DNA from: JACCXG01 sp963717745
GTDB lineage: Bacteria; Acidobacteriota; Vicinamibacteria; Vicinamibacterales; 2-12-FULL-66-21
Length of the DNA: 64,000 bases
Direction: 5' to 3'
Assembly: GCA_963717745.1 (NCBI GenBank)
Contig: CAVQXJ010000024.1
Span: 186,001 to 250,000, forward strand
Shown: piece after piece, positions 11,240-19,847 of the stretch
Layout of the letters: the number at the start of each line of letters is the position of its first letter
Numbering within the stretch: the stretch's first letter is position 1
Position numbers and translations under genes: made by a program
The notes under the pieces: model-generated
What the model was told of the DNA's origin: nothing
Databases searched by the model: none
Seen by the model: only the letters and a program-made list of their open reading frames with translations

Positions 11240-11268
11240 AGCCTACGGGCAGCCCCTGGCCGCGTCAA
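11240..11268 (-). promoter_or_regulatory. Candidate sigma-70-type promoter for the FG-GAP/ASPIC operon
   Basis: Read on the minus strand, TTGACG is followed after exactly 17 bases by TAGGCT. This lies about 80 bases upstream of the ATG at 11161. The match is good at -35 and partial at -10, and rests on pattern alone. Confidence 0.45.
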
Positions 11269-11383
11269 GATTGGGGCTGACTGTCTAGTGCTTACAGGTT
11301 AGCGGCGGGAACAAATCGGTCGCCGGGAGGATCCTTATTGACAGGCTCTCACTACAGACCCCGGCCGAGATCGCCCGGGTTGT

Positions 11384-12874
11384 TCACCGGCTCTGCTCCC
11401 GCGGCAGGAGGAACTCGAAGATCGCGCCGCCGCCGGGAGCGTTGCCCGCGGTGACCGTGCCGCCGTGCCGCTCTACGATCGCGCGGACGATTGACAGGCC
11501 GAGCCCGCTGCCCGAGGCGGCCGCGGTCGGCCGCGCGGGATCCGCCTTGTAGAACCGGTCGAAGACGTGCGGCAGGTGCTCGGGCGGGATCCCCGGTCCG
11601 CTGTCGCGAATGGTGATGCGCACCTGCGAGTCGACCTGCTCGGCGTGTAGCTGCACGCGGCCGCCGTCCGGCGTGTGGCGCACCGCATTCGATGCCACGT
11701 TCTGGAGCGCCTGCTCGAGCCGTTGCAGATCGCCGTCGAGCTCGAGGTCCTCGGGCACCTCTTGCTCCAGCGTGATGTTCCGCGCGCGCAGCGACGGCTC
11801 GTGCCGCTCGGCGATCCGGTCGAACAGGTCGGCGACCGCCAGCGGTTCGATCGTCAGCGCTCCGCCGCCGCCGTCGAGCTTCGCGAGATCGAGCAGGTCG
11901 CCGATGATCGCCTCGAGCTTGTAGGTTTCCTTGTCGACGATGTCGAAATACCGGGCGCGGGTCGGCGGATCCACCGTGAGGTTCGGCATGGCGAGCGTTT
12001 CGGTGTAGCCGCGGATCGCGGTCAGCGGCGTCATCAACTCGTGCGACACGTCGGCGAGCAGCTGGCGTCGCGCGCGATCGGAGGCCGCGAGCGCCGAGGA
12101 TCGCGCCTGCAGCTCGGCCGCCATCCCGTTGAAAGTGCGCGCCAGCGCGCTGACTTCGTCGCCGCCGCGATCGTCGGCGCGGACGCCAATCTCGCCCTGC
12201 CCGAGCGCCCGCGCGGCGGTCTCGAGCGACCGCAGGCGCTTCCGCGCCGGTCCGAAGATCGCGAGCGCCACCGTCATCGACCCGATGCCGAGCAGCGCCA
12301 GCCCCGACCAGGTCAACGTCGGCCCGAGCTCGCGCAGCGCGACTTCCATCGGCGGTGGACCCGAGGGCACCGCCACGTGACCCACCTGCGCGCTGTTCAC
12401 GACGATCGGCGAGATGCTGGGCGCGCCAGGACCACCCCGGCCGCCCCGGCGCCGCATGAAGTCAGGCGGCGGCCCATGCTCGCCTGGCGGGGGCTCGATC
12501 CGTGGTCCGTCGCCGCCGGAAAACGGGGGAGGACTGCCGCGACGCGGCCCGCCGCCAAAGCCGGGCGGCAGGACCCCCGGCCGGTTCACCGCGCGGCGGC
12601 CGTCACGCAGAACCACCACGAACGCCTGTTTCAGGTCGTCGTATCGCTCGCGCACGTGCCGTTCGAGGTCGAGCGCCGGATTGTCGGTGAGCGTGTCGGA
12701 CAGGTCGCGTGCAATTTCGTCGGCCAGCTGCTGCGGCGTGCGGCTGGACGCGGCGAAGCGGCCGGTCATGTAGAGGAACAGCGTCGCCTGCAGCGCCAGG
12801 ACGACCGCCAGCATCGCGACGAAGCCGATCGCGATCCGCCAGTAGAGGCTACGGAACCAGACGGTCTCAGGCAT
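11384..12874 (-). CDS. Membrane sensor histidine kinase (HAMP, HisKA, HATPase)
   Basis: This is a sensor kinase of about 496 residues. TM1 lies near residues 10-33 (IAIGFVAMLAVVLALQATLF). The periplasmic region has a proline/glycine/arginine-rich stretch (GGGPRRGSPPPFSGG), and TM2 lies near 190 (LALLGIGSMTVALAIF). A HAMP domain follows, then the phosphoacceptor in LADVSHELMTPLTAIRG and an HATPase with NVASNAVRH, DSGPGIPPEHL and GSGLGLSIVRAI. The ATG at 12874 overlaps the response-regulator gene by 8 bases, preferred over the TTG two codons upstream. The neighbours (regulator and a divergent Spy/CpxP-like gene) suggest an envelope-stress sensor; this is inference. Confidence 0.93.
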   Translation of the reverse strand: MPETVWFRSLYWRIAIGFVAMLAVVLALQATLFLYMTGRFAASSRTPQQLADEIARDLSDTLTDNPALDLERHVRERYDDLKQAFVVVLRDGRRAVNRPGVLPPGFGGGPRRGSPPPFSGGDGPRIEPPPGEHGPPPDFMRRRGGRGGPGAPSISPIVVNSAQVGHVAVPSGPPPMEVALRELGPTLTWSGLALLGIGSMTVALAIFGPARKRLRSLETAARALGQGEIGVRADDRGGDEVSALARTFNGMAAELQARSSALAASDRARRQLLADVSHELMTPLTAIRGYTETLAMPNLTVDPPTRARYFDIVDKETYKLEAIIGDLLDLAKLDGGGGALTIEPLAVADLFDRIAERHEPSLRARNITLEQEVPEDLELDGDLQRLEQALQNVASNAVRHTPDGGRVQLHAEQVDSQVRITIRDSGPGIPPEHLPHVFDRFYKADPARPTAAASGSGLGLSIVRAIVERHGGTVTAGNAPGGGAIFEFLLPREQSR

Positions 12875-13583
12875 CGGCAAACTTATAGCCGGAACCCCAC
12901 ACGGTGAGGATGTAGTGCGGGTCCGCGGGATCGGTCTCGAGCTTGCGGCGCAGGCGCTTCACCAGTGTGTCGACGCTCCGGACGGTGATGTGCGTGTCTT
13001 CTCCCCAGACCCGCTGGACCAGCGCATCGCGGCTGAAGACGATGCCTCGATTGCCCGCCAGCACATACAGCAGCTCGAACTCGTGGGCGGTGAGCTCGAT
13101 TTCCCGATCCCCGAGCCGCGCCTGCCGCCGCGCCGGCTCGACCAGCAGCGGACCGGCCTGGACGGCCGGCGCATGTTCGCCGGCGGCCGGCCGGCGCCGC
13201 CGGAGCAGCGCGCGCACCCGCGCCACCAGCTCGCGGACGCCGAACGGCTTGGTCAGGTAATCGTCGGCGCCGCTGTCCAGCCCGAGGACTTTGTCCACTT
13301 CGTCGCGGCGCGCGGTAAGCATCAGGATGGGAACGTCGGTATTACGAGAATCACGGCGAATCGCGCGGCACAGCGTCACACCGTCCAGGCCCGGCAGCAT
13401 CAGGTCGAGCACGATCAGCGCGAAGGCATCGGTCCGGGCCAAGGCGAGCGCCTCGTTGCCGTCGCTCTTCGAGACGACGGTCAAACCCTCGAGCTGGAGG
13501 TGCAGCTCGACCAGCTCGCGGATGTTCTGATCGTCCTCGACGAGGAGCACGCGGGCCGCGGTCTTCGGGCGGGGAGCTTCCAT
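12867..13583 (-). CDS. OmpR/PhoB-type response regulator
   Basis: This 238-residue DNA-binding regulator is first in a two-gene operon with the histidine kinase. The receiver domain has the acidic pair in VLLVEDDQ, the phosphoacceptor Asp in LIVLDLMLPGLDG, the conserved Thr in ILMLTARRDEVD and the Lys in DYLTKPFGV. The C-terminal winged helix shows ELTAHEFELLYVLAGNRG and ends VRSVDTLVKRLRRKLE...ILTVWGSGYKF. It is divergent from the Spy/CpxP-like gene across a 138-base gap, where its binding site would be expected. I see no clear direct repeat there. Confidence 0.95.
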   Translation of the reverse strand: MEAPRPKTAARVLLVEDDQNIRELVELHLQLEGLTVVSKSDGNEALALARTDAFALIVLDLMLPGLDGVTLCRAIRRDSRNTDVPILMLTARRDEVDKVLGLDSGADDYLTKPFGVRELVARVRALLRRRRPAAGEHAPAVQAGPLLVEPARRQARLGDREIELTAHEFELLYVLAGNRGIVFSRDALVQRVWGEDTHITVRSVDTLVKRLRRKLETDPADPHYILTVWGSGYKFADA

Positions 13584-13721
13584 GTGGTGGAATCAGTGTA
13601 ACGTCCAATTCCCCCTGAAGTTGCCGGTTCCGAGGCGCCACGATTTTTTCACGGCGAGGCCATCGCCCTGCCATTGGTCACCCGTTCAAAGAACCAGATG
13701 GCAGCGCGAAGGAGACTCCAG

Positions 13722-14213
13722 ATGAAACGATTCACATTGAGCGTAGTGATGACCGGCGTGCTCGGTCTGGCGGCATATACCTTTTCGGGGGCGCAGCCCC
13801 CGGCCGGCCGTCCGGACGGTTCACGCCTGCGTAGCGGTCCTGGCGGCGGACGCGGTGAGATCGCACTGCTGAGGGGCGCCAACCTGACCGACGAGCAGAA
13901 GGCGGCGATCAAGGCGATTCGCGACGCGGAGCAGCCGCCGGCGGCTGATGGACCGGCCGCGGAGCCGCGGCTCCGCCGCGAGCTGGATGCCGAGTTGTTC
14001 GCGGATGCGCCGGACACGCAGAAGATCGCGACGCTGCAGCAGCAGCTGGCCGAGACGCAGGCGGCGCGGCTGGCGCGTCAGATTGCCGTCCAGCAGAAGA
14101 TTGCGCAGGTGCTCACGGCCGAGCAGCGCGCGAAGATTCGCGAGCGGCTGACTCAGCCTCTTCCGGATCGCCGCCGCCCGGGTGGGGACAATGGTGGCCG
14201 AGCCAAGAAATAG
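13722..14213 (+). CDS. Small Spy/CpxP-like (LTXXQ) periplasmic protein
   Basis: This is an exported helical protein of 163 residues. A strong ribosome-binding site (AAGGAGA, 13709-13715) places the start at 13722. A leader (LSVVMTGVLGLAAYTFSGAQ) is followed by a short arginine/glycine linker and two LTXXQ-type motifs, LTDEQKAAIKAIRD and LTAEQRAKIRERL, with glutamine-rich helix between. This matches the Spy/CpxP layout of a periplasmic chaperone or negative regulator of a two-component system. Its divergent position from an OmpR-type regulator and sensor kinase supports that role. Family confidence is moderate because these proteins are short and repetitive. Confidence 0.8.
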   Translation: MKRFTLSVVMTGVLGLAAYTFSGAQPPAGRPDGSRLRSGPGGGRGEIALLRGANLTDEQKAAIKAIRDAEQPPAADGPAAEPRLRRELDAELFADAPDTQKIATLQQQLAETQAARLARQIAVQQKIAQVLTAEQRAKIRERLTQPLPDRRRPGGDNGGRAKK

Positions 14214-14216
14214 ACG

Positions 14217-14466
14217 CGGCGGGGGAGGCGACGGAGGAACCGGATCTCAAAAACGGAGCAACGGAGCCAACGAAGGAAACGGAAAAGACAAATTGGTCTT
14301 TCCGTTCTGACTTCGTTGCTCCGTTCTTGAATTCGGTAACTGCTGCTCATAGGCCGTAACCCAGCGATAAGAACCGAAACAAGAAAATCAGTCTTTTCCG
14401 TTTCCTCCGATTGCTCCGTCGCTCCGTTTTTGAGATCCGGTACCTCCGTCGCCTCCTCCGTCTCGA
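14217..14466. repeat. Family II inverted repeat (CTCCGTT words), copy a
   Basis: The left arm starts near 14224 with GACGGAGGAACCGGATCTC and AAAAACGGAGCAACGG. The right arm, about 14424-14458, is its near-perfect complement. Inside are further variations of TTCCGTTTCCTCCG and CTTCGTTGCTCCG. The element fills the gap between the Spy/CpxP-like gene and the second VWFA gene. Copy b at 19639-19838 shares the outer arms but differs inside. No gene is visible in it. Confidence 0.82.
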
Positions 14467-14505
14467 GGCAGCGGAAGGGCGGGCGTGCTAGGATTGCCCT
14501 CTACC

Positions 14506-16323
14506 ATGCCCCGCCACGCCTTGATCGCGTGCGTATGGATTGCCGGCCTGCTGACCGTCGTCACTTACGGTCAGCAGGCCGGCGAGCAGCAGGAACAACG
14601 CCCCCCAACCTTCAGAACCGGCACCAATCTCGTTCGAGTCGACGTCTCCGTCATGGACAAGGACGGAAAGCCGCTGCGCACGCTCACCCCCGACGATTTC
14701 GAGCTGCGCGAGAACGGCGAGCTGCAGTCGATCACCTCGTTCAAGCTGGTCGAGGCCAACGGCCAGCCGACCGACGACCTCTCGCTGCCGATCCGCTCGA
14801 AGCAACACGCCGCCGCCGAAGCGGCGCGCGACGACGTGCGGGTGTTCGTGCTGTTCTGGGATGAGTACCACATCGATCAGTTCGGCAGCGCGGTCCGGGC
14901 GCGCGAGCAGCTCTCGAATTTCATGCTGCAGGCGTTCGGTCCGACCGATCTGGTCGCGTTGATGGACCCGCTCACGCCGGTGGATGCACTGCGCTTCTCG
15001 CGCGATCGCCGCGCGCTTGCCGATCAGGTCCACCAGCTCCGGGGACGCCGCGGCCTCTACGTGCCGGCACGGAGCGCCATCGAGGATGCACACCTCCGTA
15101 ACGGCCAGGACGTCGAGCGCATCCGATCGCAGGTGACGACCACCGCGCTCAAGAGCGCGATCATGCACCTCGGCACCCTGCGCCAGGGCCGGAAGGCCGT
15201 GGTCTTCGTCAGCGAAGGGCTCGGCCGTCTCGGGCAGGACACGGTCCGGGTCGTCTCGGACTTGATCCGCACCGCCAACGACAACAACACCGCGATCTAC
15301 ACCGTCGATCCGCGCGGGCTGCAGGCCGGCTCCGCCGGCTTCGGCGGGATGTCGCCGATGCTCGCGGCGCTCGCGGATTCCACCGGCGCCGAAGCGATCG
15401 TCAGCAACGATTTCAACGCCGCGCTGCGCAAGGTGGTGCTGAATTCGAGCGCGTTCTACCTGCTCGGCTACTCGCCGAAGGATGCGCAGCTCGATGGCAA
15501 GTTCCGCGAGATCAAGGTGAAGGTCAAGCAGGGCGGGGTGCAGGTGCGTGCCCGGAACGGCTACTGGGCGCCGCGGGGAGCCGACCTGGATCGCGCGCGC
15601 GCGCTCGCGCTCGCCGCCACGCTGCCGTCGCCGGTCGCCAGGGCATTCAAGGAGCTGACGCCCGACAATTCCCGTCGGCCGGTCGAGTTCTGGATCGGGC
15701 TGGCGCCCTCCTCCGCCAACGCCTGCGAGGTCCACATCGCGTGGACGTCGCGCCCGGGCATCGAGGGGCGCGCCGCCGCGGGCAGCGTGCTCGTGACCGC
15801 GATGAACGGGACCGAGCGGCTGTTCGACGGCCTGTTGAAGGATGGTCACGGCGTGTTCAAGGCGCCGGCCGGTACCGTGCAGCTCGACTTCACCATCCGC
15901 GACAGTGCCGGCGAAATGATCGATCGGGAGCAGCGGACGGTCACGATCCCCGATGTCGGCAAGACGACCCTGGCGTTGACCACGCCGGTCGTGTCGCGCG
16001 CGCGGAGCGCATCGGAGTTCCGGAGCCTGATGTCCGACCCGATCGCCTTCGCCGGCCGTGAGTTCAGCCGCACCGATCGGCTGGTGCTGCGAGTGGCTCC
16101 CTACGGCACCGCTTCGACCGATGCCGAGATCACCGCGCAACTGGTCGGTCCGCGCGGCACCACGCTCGCCGAGCTCCCGATCCACGCCGAAGGGGAAGGC
16201 GGCGGATTCCGCCTCGACCTGCCGCTCTCGAGCCTCGCCACCGGCGAGTTCCTCATCGCCATCGCCGCACGGACCTCAGGCGAGCGCGTCGAAACGCTGG
16301 TGCCGTTGCGGATTAGTCGGTGA
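14506..16323 (+). CDS. VWFA-related (acidobacterial type) secreted protein
   Basis: This intact 605-residue protein belongs to the same family as the one at 206-2262. The ATG at 14506 begins MPRHALIACVWIAGLLTVV, a typical leader. The family N-terminal motif follows (VRVDVSVMDKDGKPLRTLTP, DDFELRENGELQ). The VWA-like domain begins VRVFVLFWDEYHID, where the usual DxSxS metal site is replaced, so metal binding is doubtful. The C-terminal half is beta-rich. A perfect 42-base palindrome sits in the leader-coding region. The gene stands alone between repeat families II and IV. Function is unknown; probable adhesion or surface role. Confidence 0.88.
   Translation: MPRHALIACVWIAGLLTVVTYGQQAGEQQEQRPPTFRTGTNLVRVDVSVMDKDGKPLRTLTPDDFELRENGELQSITSFKLVEANGQPTDDLSLPIRSKQHAAAEAARDDVRVFVLFWDEYHIDQFGSAVRAREQLSNFMLQAFGPTDLVALMDPLTPVDALRFSRDRRALADQVHQLRGRRGLYVPARSAIEDAHLRNGQDVERIRSQVTTTALKSAIMHLGTLRQGRKAVVFVSEGLGRLGQDTVRVVSDLIRTANDNNTAIYTVDPRGLQAGSAGFGGMSPMLAALADSTGAEAIVSNDFNAALRKVVLNSSAFYLLGYSPKDAQLDGKFREIKVKVKQGGVQVRARNGYWAPRGADLDRARALALAATLPSPVARAFKELTPDNSRRPVEFWIGLAPSSANACEVHIAWTSRPGIEGRAAAGSVLVTAMNGTERLFDGLLKDGHGVFKAPAGTVQLDFTIRDSAGEMIDREQRTVTIPDVGKTTLALTTPVVSRARSASEFRSLMSDPIAFAGREFSRTDRLVLRVAPYGTASTDAEITAQLVGPRGTTLAELPIHAEGEGGGFRLDLPLSSLATGEFLIAIAARTSGERVETLVPLRISR
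14542..14583 (+). promoter_or_regulatory. Perfect 17-bp stem hairpin in the signal-peptide coding region
   Basis: GCCGGCCTGCTGACCGT, eight loop bases and ACGGTCAGCAGGCCGGC form a perfect 17-bp stem starting 36 bases after the ATG of the VWFA gene. It encodes part of the leader and the start of the mature protein (AGLLTVVTYGQQAG). In mRNA it would be a very stable structure just behind the initiating ribosome's footprint. A regulatory role is inference. Confidence 0.6.
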
Positions 16324-16327
16324 GTTC

Positions 16328-16455
16328 TCAGTTGCCAGTAATCAGTTGCCAGTAATCAGTTCTCTCGGTTGAATGCATCGAGCCCAGACTCGCGCAGCGA
16401 AGATGGCCAGCCAAGAACTGGTAACTGGTAACTGGTAACTGGCTACTGACACTGG
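16328..16455. repeat. Family IV inverted repeat (AACTGGT words)
   Basis: The left arm has CAGTTGCCAGTAATCAGTT repeated twice (16329-16361). The right arm has AACTGGTAACTGGTAACTGG and relatives (16415-16455), separated by about 55 unrelated bases. The element fills the space between the convergent 3' ends of the second VWFA gene and the first BNR/VPS10-like gene. Its placement would suit a transcription barrier, but no T-run is present. Confidence 0.8.
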
Positions 16456-16460
16456 CAGAC

Positions 16461-19400
16461 TCACCGCTCCTGCCTCACCCACACATCTTCTCGTACCGTC
16501 AGCGGCTTCGTCAGCTTCTTGCCGGCGACGTCCAGCGTCACCGTGTAGGTACCCGCGGCCACCGTCACGCCGCCGCCGCCGCGGCCGAATCCCGGAGCCT
16601 GTGGTGTGGGCGAGAGATTCCAGATGACCCGGTTGATCCCGACCCGCCTGGTGCCGTCGAGCGTGCGGATGACGCGGCCGGTGCCATCGGCGATCGAGAT
16701 CTTCACGTCGCCCGACGGCGCGCTCTTCAAGTAGTAGCCGATCGCCGTGCCGCGGGGTGGATTCTCCCCGACGAATGCCCGCTGGCCGCCGGTGTATTGC
16801 CCGCGCTGGCGATCGGTCAGCCACAGCACGGCGGGACGGATGTCGAACAGCATCGCGTCCTGCGCGCGCGCCTCGGTACCGGCCTGCTGCAGCGCGGTCA
16901 CGTCGTCCGCGATCCAGACGCCGCGGGCGTGGGTGGCGATGATCAGGTCGTTGTCGCGCGGGTGCACCAGGATGTCGTCCACGCGGGCGGTCGGCAGGTT
17001 GTTCGAGAAGCGGCTCCAGGTCTGGCCGGCGTCGGTCGACGCGAACAGACCGAACTCGGTGCCGGCGTAAAGGAGCTCGCGGTTGCGCGGATCTTCGCGC
17101 ACGACCTGGATGAATCCCGGATTGCGGGAGATTGCCGGCGATGCTCTGCCAGCTCTGGCCGTAGTCGCGGGTCACGAACAGGTACGGCTTCAGGTCGTTG
17201 GAGCGATGCCCGTCGACCGAGGCGTAGGCGGTCGCCGCATCGAAGTGCGACGCATCGATCCGGGAGATCCAGTACAGATGGTTCGGCGGCAGGCCCGGCA
17301 GGTTCTTGCCGACCTCGACGAACGTCATCCCGCCGTCCCTGCTCACCTGCACGTTGCCGTCATCGGTTCCCGCCCACACCACGCCCGGGCATCACCGGCG
17401 ATTCCGAAATCGAGATGATCGTGCTGTAGGCCACCACCCCGTCGTTCTTCGACAGCATCGTGCGGTTGCCCGGCACGCCCATGACCTCGATGGTGTTGCG
17501 ATCGATCTGCCTGGTGAGATCGGCGCTCGCCGTCCAGGTGTCGCCCCGGTTGTACGACTTGAACAGCCGGTTGCCACCCAGCCACACGATGCTGCGGGTT
17601 GTGCGGTGAGAGCTGGAACGGCGTGTTCCAGTTGAAGCGGTACTGATCGGTCGCGGCGCGCGTTCAGCACGTTCGGACCGGCCGCGCCCCTTCCACCACC
17701 ACCGCCACCGCCGCCGCCGCGGCCGCCGCGGCCGAGCACCGACGCGCGCGGCCTGATGCTCTGCACGCGCCCGTCGCGCAGGTCGTAGCGGTTGGTGTTG
17801 CCGTCCTGCGACTCGGTGTAGACGATGTTGAAGTCGGTCGGATCGACCGCGGTCTGGAAGCCGTCGCCGCCGCCGATGCCGAACCAGTCGGAGTTCAAGA
17901 TGCCGTTGGCGCTGCGGGTGCGCGCTCGGACCGCCCCAGCTGCCGTTGTCCTGCAGGCCGATGTAGACGTAGTAAGGACGCCGCATGTCGGCGCTGACCC
18001 AGTAGGCGGTCGCGGTCGCCATCGTGTTCACGAAGTCCCAGGTGCTTCCCTGGTCCCAGCTCACGTTCAGGCCGCCGTCGTTGCCGACGATCAGATGACG
18101 GGGATTCTTCGGATCGATCCAGATCGCGTGGTGATCGACGTGCCCCGGCGCACCGTTGCCGCCCGCTTCGTCCAGCGTCGCGAACGTCGGCCGCCGTCGA
18201 GCGACTTCGCCACCGGCAGCCCGGCGACGTAGACGGTCTTGTCGTTGGTCGGGTCGACGCGTACCTGGCTGAAGTACATCGGACGCGCGTTGCAGTTGCT
18301 GACGTGGGTCCAGCTGCCGCCCTTGTTGTCCGAGCGGAAGATGCCGCCGCGTCCGGCATCGAGCGGCGGCGCCGTCTGCGGCGATCCGGACGGCGCGCCG
18401 CGTCCGAAGCCGCGATCCGGTCCCGCGTTGTTGCACCAGTTGTAGCCGCCGCGGCCGCCGCCCCCACCACCTCCAGCCGCGCCACCGCCGCCTGCCGGGC
18501 CCGTTGCTGCCGGCGCCTGTCCCGCCCCGCGTCCGGCCGGCGTGCCGATCGCGCCGGACTGCGCCGTTGACGGCGGGGCTCCGGGGACCGCTGCGGCGCC
18601 GGCCGGCGTGCTCTCGGTCGCCGCGCCGGGATCGTTCGCGCCGGTCGTCGACGGTTGGCCGACCGGGCCCGCCTCGATCTGGGCGTAGACCACGTTCGGA
18701 TTGGAGCGCGACACGTCGAGCGCGATGCGTCCGTAGGTGCCGGGCGGCAGGCCGTGCCGGTCAGCTTCGTCCACGACTTGCCGCCGTCGGTCGTCTTCCA
18801 CAGCGCGCTGCCAGGACCGCCGCCGTTGAAGCAGCATCCCATCCGGCGCCGCTGATAGCTGGCCGCATACAGGATGTTGGCTGTTCGCCGGATCGATCGC
18901 GATGTCGGTGAAGCCGGTGTCCTCGTCGATGAACTTGACGTTGTTCCAGCGTCCTGCCGCCGTCGGTCGTCTTGTAGACGCCGCGCTCCTGGTTCGGTCC
19001 GAACAGGTGTCCCGGCACCGCGACGTAGACCGTCTCCGGGTTGCGCGGATCGATGACGATGCGGGCAATCGTCTGCGTGTCCTTCAGCCCGACGTTCTGG
19101 AAGGTCTTGCCGCCGTCGGTGGTCTTGTAGATGCCGTCGCCGAACGACGAGGTCTGCCGGTTGTTCGCTTCGCCGGTGCCGACGTAGACGATGTTCGGAT
19201 TGGCCGGATGGATCGCGATGTCGCCAATCGACGCCGTCGGTGTAGGTCGTCGAACACCGGCTGCCAAGTGGTGCCGTTGTTCTCGGACTTGAACACCCCG
19301 CCCACCGCGTAGCCGAGCGTAGATGATGTTGGGATCGGTGTCGGAGACCGCGATGTCGTCGATGCGCCCGCCCATGCTCGCCGGCCCGATCGATCGGAAC

Positions 19401-19543
19401 CGGAACGGCGCGAGCAGCGGATCGGTCGACTGGTTGATCATCCGCGGTTCGGGCGGCGTTTGCGCCTGCCGTGCGTTCGGAGCCGCGGTCCAGGCGATGG
19501 CGCAGACGGCGAGGGGGAGGAGCAGTCGGAGCGAGTGTTTCAT
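16461..19543 (-). pseudogene. BNR/VPS10-like secreted beta-propeller protein, about eleven frameshifts
   Basis: The leader is MKHSLRLLLPLAVCAIAW at 19543, and recognisable family sequence follows all the way to the stop at 16461. The pieces lie in all three frames: FRFRSIGPASMGGRIDDIAV, SIGDIAIHPANPNIVYVGTG, GVYKTTDGG, HHAIWIDPKNPRHLIVGNDG, GIGGGDGFQTAVDPTDFNIV, LYAGTEFGLFASTDAGQTWS, HARGVWIADDVTALQ. Repeated TTDGG/STDAGQTW loops are BNR (Asp-box) repeats of a sortilin/VPS10-type propeller. Breaks are near 19320, 19230, 18955, 18885, 18765, 18190, 17930, 17665, 17590, 17390 and 17130. Several are single extra bases (AGGACGCTGG for AGGACGTGG near 18955). It is paralogous to the gene at 19848-23029. 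Either it is decaying or this stretch is poorly assembled. Confidence 0.75.
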
Positions 19544-19638
19544 GCGTGAGACTCTGGAGCGTGCGAGGGTTGGAACGCCGTTGCGGAAGTATAAATCGCG
19601 GCAACTGGCTGCTTTCATTCGCGGACGGGATCGACGGC

Positions 19639-19838
19639 AGGCAACGGATCTCAAAAACGGAGCAACGGCATGAAAACGAAGGAAACGCAAGAAGACACCA
19701 ATAGTTTTCATGCTTTCGGCATGATCCCTACCGTGCGAGCGTGAAAGTGGTGCCCCACCCAATAGTTTCTTCCGTTTGCCTCCGTGATTCCTTGCGTTGC
19801 TCCGTTTTCGAGATCCGTTGCGCTCCGTCTAGCTCCGA
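19639..19838. repeat. Family II inverted repeat (CTCCGTT words), copy b
   Basis: The left arm (from about 19639) reads GGCAACGGATCTCAAAAACG then GAGCAACGG. The right arm (to about 19838) reads GCGTTGCTCCGTTTTCGAGA then TCCGTTGC. Inner words are GAAGGAAACG-like and TTCCGTTTGCCTCCG-like. It occupies the 300-base gap between the two BNR/VPS10-like genes, together with about 95 bases upstream of the first one that hold nothing I recognise. Confidence 0.82.
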
Positions 19839-19847
19839 GCGTCGGGT

